From assembly GCF_024323335.1 (NCBI RefSeq), contig NC_066581.1, positions 443,635,816-443,699,815 of the forward strand: a DNA stretch of 64,000 bases, given 5' to 3'. Position numbers and translations under genes: made by a program. The notes under the pieces were generated by a model. That model did no database searches. It saw only the letters and a program-made list of their open reading frames with translations, and was not told the DNA's origin. Positions 58,382-64,000 of this stretch are shown piece after piece. How positions within the stretch are numbered: position 1 is the first letter of the stretch; each line of letters begins with the position of its first letter. Source of the stretch: Lathyrus oleraceus. Taxonomy: Eukaryota; Streptophyta; Magnoliopsida; Fabales; Fabaceae.

Positions 58382-58901
58382 TTGGTTCTCAAACCCATTG
58401 AATACAATGATCCTACTCCCTCTCCAAACTTTTATTTCCCAGTGTTTGAAGTTGAGGAAGAGAATGATGATGAAGAAGTATCTGATGAATTATCTCGTTT
58501 GCTTGAGCACCAGGAAAAAGCTATTCATCCGTTTGAAGAGCAGATCGAATTAGTCAACTTCGTTTCCGAAGAGAATGTAAGGAAGTCAAGATTAGGTCTA
58601 AAATATGTCCAGAAGCTAAGAAGGGGTTGATTGATCTTCTTTGAAAGTATTCAGATGTGTTTGCTTGGTCCTATCAAGACATGCCTGGGTTGAATTCTGA
58701 GATTGTGGAACATAGGTTATCGTTGAAGCCAGAATGCCCGCCAGTCAAGCAGAAGTTGAGGAGAACTCATCCTGATATGGCAGTAAAGATCAAAGAGGAA
58801 GTGAAAAAGCAGATTGATGTTGGTTTTCTTGTAACCTCCGAGTATCCACAATGGATGGCCAATATTTTGCCTGTTCCTAAGAAAGATGGAAAAGTCCACA
58901 T
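58382..58901 (+). pseudogene. Reverse transcriptase N-terminal fragment (B2)
   Basis: VLKPIEYNDPTPSPNFYFPV, LSRLLEHQEKAIHPFEEQIE, then a frameshift at about 58575. After a stop near 58643 the frame MFAWSYQDMPGLN and VKIKEEVKKQIDVGF to PVPKKDGKVH is open up to the A-plus LTR. The catalytic RT motifs would lie further downstream and are not in the window. Confidence 0.85.
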
Positions 58902-61151
58902 TGTAGCACCTCAAATTTGCACCCATCATTGTACATACATTCTCATATTAGGTCATAGCATATCATGGTCCACTCCATAGCATTGCATTGTCCATTTGCC
59001 TCAAGTGCAAGCCAATCAAGAAATTAGGTCAAACTGGTCAGGAGATCAGTCAGTCAAGCAAGCAAGCACAATTCTCATTGAGCCAAGGCCTTAGGGTTGG
59101 TCCAACATGTTCACATGACTTGGGGATCCATTTGAAGTGTTTAAGTCAAGGATTGGATGTTTAGAAGTCATCAGTCAATGCACAATCAGTCAGAAACCCT
59201 AAAAGTCAACTATTGGTCAACTGTCCATTTAATCAGTGATTTGATGATGGGATTTGGTTTGAGAGGTTTCATTCATGTCCATATAGCCCTCATATATCAT
59301 GTCAAACACCATCATGGAAGAATTTGAAGCCAGATCAGAAATTTCCAAAAAGGGAAACTGGACCTGTAACTGAAACTTACCAAAAATGGAAAGTCTTGAT
59401 CCTCAAACTTACATCATGATACAAGCTTCAAATGAATTTTTGCCCAACATGAAAGTTGAAGATCTTGTTCTCCCATTTCCAAAAAGTCCAAGAACACTCA
59501 ATTCCCATGTATGGTTGGCAAGTTATGATCAAATCATTTTCAAAAATTCTTGAACTTCAAAAGGCCATATCTCTCAAACCATTTGGCCAAATTTGGTGGG
59601 GTTTTTTCCAACAAGTCACATTTGACCTCATCTTTCCAAATATGTCATCCTCATGCACCAAAACATCACCATGCAAAATGGCCTTTTTGAACTTGCCTTA
59701 ATTAATTTCAAGTGAGTTGAATTTTGACTTTTTGAAATAACCATTTGTAATCACTTTGGCCATTGGAATATGTTCAGAAATGTTATTTAAAACTTGTTGG
59801 AAGCCCATTCCCATGCAGTACATACACCCATGCTAACTTGCTTGAAAATTGGAGAAAAGTACACTTTTTTACCAAATCTATCCCACCATTTCATGGACCA
59901 TGCTTGGTACTATCAAACAGAGTACTTAGAGATTATTTTCTGCAAGAAGCAACCCAGGAAGCAGCCACAAGTGATCACAGGAAAAACCTTGGTTCTCTCA
60001 TTTCTCTAAAAAACTTCATTTTTTGCATTTTTCAAAATCTGTCAAAAACTCTCAAAGAACTGAGCCTTGCCTTACTTGATTCATCATCTAAACCACATTT
60101 TGGACTCATTGCAACCCCTGTTCCACGTCTGTAAGAGGGTTTTGTGGACTGTTTTTGCAAAGCATCATCAATGGCAGAAGTTGTTTGCATCCAAACCAAG
60201 CCATTTCAAACCAAACCTTCTTCATCATTCATCATTTGAAGACCTTTGGGACATCTGTTTCAGGCCAAAAACACGAGATAGCAACTGAATCCACACTGCC
60301 CTTCCACTTTGGTAAAATTTCGACCTCCTTGTTTCTTAAAATAAATACATGCTTTAGAAAGGTCTATCCATGCTGAGCTTCATGATGTTTTTGTTTTCGA
60401 AAATGGTTGAGTATTTGTGAAGTTATGAGGTTTTAAAGTTTGGCATATGAATGTGTTCTTTGCTTGGTTCTCTCTTGTTAGCATAAATTAATGAAAATGG
60501 ATGTTGTAATGTTGATGTACTCAGTTAGATGAACACGATGATACCTTGTTTGTGGATTTTGGTTACACTTCGTTCTTGCTGAAAAAATCTGGAAAAATAA
60601 TGAAGAACACGGCCAAAACCCTAATTTTTTCATACCAAGATCGTGTTTGATCTTCCAAACCGTGCCCTGCATGTTTTTCCACGTTTCTGGGCCATGTGGC
60701 CAATGGTAGCTCGCCACGCATGTAAACGCGACGCAGCGTTTCATTAAAGCTGCCCCATATTTACAAAAATGCCACCGGTCGTGGCACATGACCTATTAAA
60801 TTCATGTTGTTTTTCATTTTATTCCATTTTTGATCACCAACTTACAAAAATCATTGCGCATCCAATTTTAATCCAAAATTCATGGGAATTTTTGCATTGT
60901 GTTCATATGGATCTCTACTTTTTTATCATGATTTTTCCAGAACTTTGTGATCAATGGATTTTTATTAGTATAAGGGTTTGTGACATGTATGCATATTTTG
61001 TACACTTTGCCAAAACAATTGTGAAATGATGATGCTTTATCCAATGACTCCCAAATTTTTTGTGCTTGAACTAGACACATTCATGGTGATTTTGGTGTAG
61101 AGTTTGTGAATTTATCTTATGTGGTTTGAGAGTTGTGAATTTTTGAAGTAG

Positions 61152-61174
61152 GGTGTGACAATTTGTGTCACACC
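61152..61174. other. Perfect 9-bp hairpin in LTR
   Basis: GGTGTGACA, loop ATTTG, TGTCACACC; the counterpart is at 4744-4766. Confidence 0.75.
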
Positions 61175-62738
61175 ATTGATGTGCAACTTGTTGATTTTTG
61201 ATACCATGCTTCTTGACCTCCAATTGATCTGATTTTTTGCATGAATTTACTCTTGGATGTCTAATTTACATGTGAATTTTCTTGAAATTATTTATGGCAT
61301 TTCCTAATTGTTTGGGATTTTCTCCCCTGTTTGGTCTAATGTTGACTTTTTGTGATACATGTTCCCATTTCATTTGTGAAATTCTCATACTTTATTAGAT
61401 GGACATGAAATTTGACATGAGATAGCTAGACATATTAATCTTTGCCATGGTTTTAGTCCCATTTATTTATCATATGCCATCTCTGATTTATGAATTTTTC
61501 AAGTTGATGCATGATTGGTTGACTTCTTTTAGCATGTTCAAAATTGCCTTGCCTTTATGATTTTCATTGACTGCCTTCCACTTGTCCAAATGAGATGAAA
61601 TTTGACATGCTTACCATGCTGTGGGTTGTGATTGGTCATGATTTATTTGGTGATTTTTGGAAATGTTTGAGTTGACTTTTGATGCAAGTCATTCTGTTGA
61701 CTTTTATGAGCTCTCATTTGCCATGCTTTGACTTCTTTTGCTTATGAAATGATGATGATAATTGATATGAATGTGAAACCAATTGGGTTTGTTTCTTGAT
61801 TGTTTGAACATGATTTTGGACACTTGTCATTTGCTGTTTTGGCTTTCTCATTCTCTTTTGACCCTAGGCTTGTCCTAGTGGTCCTGTTACTCACCTTTGA
61901 GCTTATGTTTTCAGGTTAAGCTACAAATGACCAATGAGACCATTTCTTTTTTATTGAGTTTGCTGAAATATCTTTGTCTAACTTGTTTGTTTTGAAGGTG
62001 GCTTGGCTCACATGCCTTAAGCCCTGTGCCTTGCACATTCATTTGCCTCCAATTAACTGTTGATGTCTGTTTCTTTTTTGCTTGTTTGAAGTTGCATACT
62101 AACATCTGCTTGACTATTTCAGGTGCTTTTAGTTGCTCAGTTCCTTGTGAACTTTTGCTTTGCTTTGCTTGTATAAGCAATTTGCATTGAGGTACAACTT
62201 CCTAACTTCATGTAGTCTGGAAGACCTGGCCTGTTACTTGGCCAGGCAACTGTCTGAAGTCCTCCTTAAGAGGCAATGTTTGTGACTGTTTACTTTTGTC
62301 CTTGTATAGAGTCAAAGTCCTCCTAAGTGAAGAGGCAATTGGCAGAACCAAGGGATAAGCAACCTATCCCCTGCTATTCAGTGTGTCTTCTGTTTTGCTC
62401 ACACCACTGCGTTGATGCATTACAGATAAAAACCCAAGATCTTGTACAATTGTACAGTTGAGTCAGTATCAAATGTGTAGAAGGGTTCCCACTTTCTGAA
62501 CCCACACATTCTTGTCTTAAGCTCTCCCAGGCCAGGGATAAGAGCTGTGAAGTCTTATCTTCACTCACCTTTCATCTGCTTCACCTTAGCCCCTCAATGG
62601 CAAGGTTAAGAGCACATTCACCCAGTTCCAGAGGTTTGTTTGTTGAGGTTGATATGACCCCTCGACTAAAACCTAACCCTTGTTTGAGCCACTTGCTTGT
62701 GTATAGTGTGTGCTATCTGTGCTTGTATGTTTGTTTGA

Positions 62739-62886
62739 CTTGCTTCCTGTGCAAGTTAGGGTTAGTTTAGACTTGCTTCCTGTGCAAGATACGTTGTGCT
62801 TGACTTGCTTCCTGTGCAAGTTAAGTGTGTGTGTGGCTTGCTTCCTGTGCAAGTCATGACTAGGATAGGCTGGCTCCCTGTGCCAG
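62739..62886 (+). repeat. Hairpin minisatellite, five copies
   Basis: Four copies of CTTGC-TTCCTGT-GCAAG (62739, 62772, 62804, 62837) and one variant CTGGC-TCCCTGT-GCCAG (62870). In the variant the stem change T to G is matched by A to C on the other arm. Confidence 0.8.
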
Positions 62887-63777
62887 TTAGCTAGAAACCT
62901 TAACTTAGGGATGATCTTGCATGACAACATCTAGGCTCGAGTCGTAGTCTCCCTAGTGTTGTGTCTCCCTCTGTTATCTGGTTAGGCTAGTCCTTTATCC
63001 CTCCGTAGGGGAACTACGTCGCCCTGATCCTCATGCCAATTGAGGTACGTAGGCAGGAGATGAGCAGATCTCTCCGGGCGCCTGTGTCTTTGTTTTGTCT
63101 TGTTGTGTGCTTGGAAGCTGATGTAAGTCCATCGAGTGGCATTTGGGTTCCAGTGTGGGTTTGTTTGGTTCGGATGCTGACGTAAGTCCAGTGATTGGCA
63201 GTCGGGCTCCACGTTTGCCTCTTTGTGTGTGTTCTGGTTCGGATGCTGATGTAAGTCCAGTGATTGGCATTCAGGCTCCACGTTTGCCTTTGCCTGTGTT
63301 TGTTTGTGTGCGCGTCAGCCGAGCTACGAATGCTCTGATTCTTCTCTCGTCCGAGGAGATACGTATGCATAGGATGCGATATCCTAGCGAGCATGTGTCG
63401 TTTCCCCAGTCCGAACTACTTCGACTCTGATGTCTATGCCTGATAGACTAAGTAGGCCCAGGATGCGATATCCTGCCGAGTCAGTTTCAGTCAGTTTCTT
63501 TTGTCTCTTTCAGCCAGTGTGTGTGAGTTTGAGCAGTGTTTAGCAACCAATTTTCCTTTTTATTGTGCGTGGATCCCGTCGAGTACGACGGATGCGTAGG
63601 GGTGCTAACACCTTCCCTTCGCATAACCGACTCCCGAACCCATCCTCTTTGGTCGCGAGACCATGTCCTTTCCAGGTTTACTCTGAGCGTTTCCTTTCCC
63701 TCTTTTGGGATAAATAACGCACGGTGGCGGCTCTGTTGTTCTTCTTTTCCCGCCGGTTTTTCGCGTGATGCGACAGC

Positions 63778-63795
63778 TGGCGACTCTGCTGGGGA
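63778..63795 (+). other. Primer binding site, family A-plus (tRNA-Arg type)
   Basis: TGGCGACTCTGCTGGGGA two bases after the LTR end. Identical to the A-minus and C sites. Confidence 0.85.
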
Positions 63796-64000
63796 TAATA
63801 GAGAAGTTGACCTGTGCTGGTCCATCTTCCCTAAGCGAGTCTCTCCTAGCGCTCTCTAGGTTAGGGTTTTGGTTGCTGTTTGCTGTTATTTATTGCATTC
63901 ATTTATTTATTGTTTGCATTTATGTTTGCACTTATGTTTGCATTCATTCACATTCATTATTCATCTGGCTGGTTGTCTGTTTCTCTCTGTTGGGGTGGGA
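63796..64000 (+). other. Start of A-plus leader (non-coding)
   Basis: Contains iterated TTTATGTTTGCA-type words at about 63890-63945. It matches 1972-2192 inverted. No gene is visible before the window end. Confidence 0.7.

Larger units (their letters stand above)
49665..58901 (+). mobile_element. Degraded, chimeric family B element B2
   Basis: Order: 5'-truncated LTR, PBS, leader, ORF1, gag start, an A-like 3' end fragment (56893-57725), protease fragment, intron, RT start. Family A LTR 58902 cuts the RT. Homology to B1 is collinear apart from the replaced segment and several deletions. Stops and frameshifts are in every gene. Confidence 0.85.
58902..63775 (+). repeat. Family A 5' LTR (4,874 bp)
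   Basis: From TGTAGCACCTCAAATTTGCA to ...GCGACA. Its counterpart is 7043-2213, 4,831 bp. Contents: the 9-bp hairpin (61152-61174), a five-copy hairpin minisatellite (62739-62886), a repeat around GTAAGTCCAGTGATTGGCA (63110-63280), the GGTGCTAACACCTTCCC box (63601-63617), and a PBS-like GGTGGCGGCTCTGTTG (63723-63738). Several open frames (60-124 codons) have no recognisable domains and are not called. Confidence 0.87.
58902..64000 (+). mobile_element. Family A Ogre-like element, 5' LTR and leader (A-plus)
   Basis: Inserted in the B2 RT; the left flank is CACAT (58897-58901). LTR, PBS and 205 bp of leader are in the window; the rest lies beyond the right edge. It is inverted relative to A-minus at the other end. 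Confidence 0.87.

Noticed and set aside
59763..60134. 123-codon plus-strand frame in A-plus LTR
   Set aside because: Not kept in the A-minus LTR, no domain; chance frame.
63487..63825. 112-codon frame near the LTR end
   Set aside because: Antisense across LTR end and PBS; similar frames arise in the inverted copy for the same reason.

Overview
The window is plant repeat DNA. I find no host gene, tRNA gene, rRNA or CRISPR array. Almost every base belongs to nested LTR retrotransposons, mostly giant Ty3/gypsy elements of the Tat/Ogre type: LTRs of 4.7-7 kb, a tRNA-Arg-like primer binding site (PBS), an extra ORF1 upstream of gag, an intron between protease and reverse transcriptase, and two RNase H segments. 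Dense nesting of such elements is typical of legumes of tribe Fabeae (Pisum, Vicia, Lathyrus, Lens). The genus is inference.

Layout, left to right. (1) 1-1663: 5' end of a minus-strand Ty1/copia element (gag start, PBS, LTR), lying in (2) 1664-7043, the leader and 4.8-kb 5' LTR of a minus-strand Ogre-like element (family A). That element sits in the LTR of (3) B1, a degraded plus-strand family B element: LTR part 7044-8510, leader, ORF1, gag-pro, intron, RT to 15365. (4) 15366-36770: element C, a complete 21.4-kb minus-strand insertion in the RT gene of B1, with two 7,013-bp LTRs, an exact 5-bp target duplication (GCAAT) and almost no coding capacity. (5) 36771-38751: the rest of B1 RT/RNase H and part of integrase. 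(6) 38752-49664: a full-length family B LTR (D) in the integrase, itself split by (7) E, 41801-48026, a compact CRM-like chromovirus (minus strand, GATTA target duplication) with an intact pol frame. (8) 49665-58901: B2, a second degraded family B element whose gag/protease segment has been replaced by the 3' end of a family A-like element. (9) 58902-64000: LTR and first internal bases of a plus-strand family A element inserted in the RT gene of B2, inverted relative to item 2.

Relative order from nesting: B1 and B2 are oldest (many stops, frameshifts, small deletions). D, both A copies and E are later, and the copia element is later than A-minus. C is very young, because its two LTRs differ at only about seven sites that I could see.

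Most unusual signal: the 3' non-coding spacers of the A-like fragment (56893-57541) and of C (22870-24710) are strings of short perfect hairpins. They share a few recurring loops (CGGTAA or its complement, GGTTACTG, AGCATACG), while the stems differ from copy to copy yet stay self-complementary. The same spacers carry words complementary to the element's own tRNA-Arg primer binding site. I do not know of a description of either feature.
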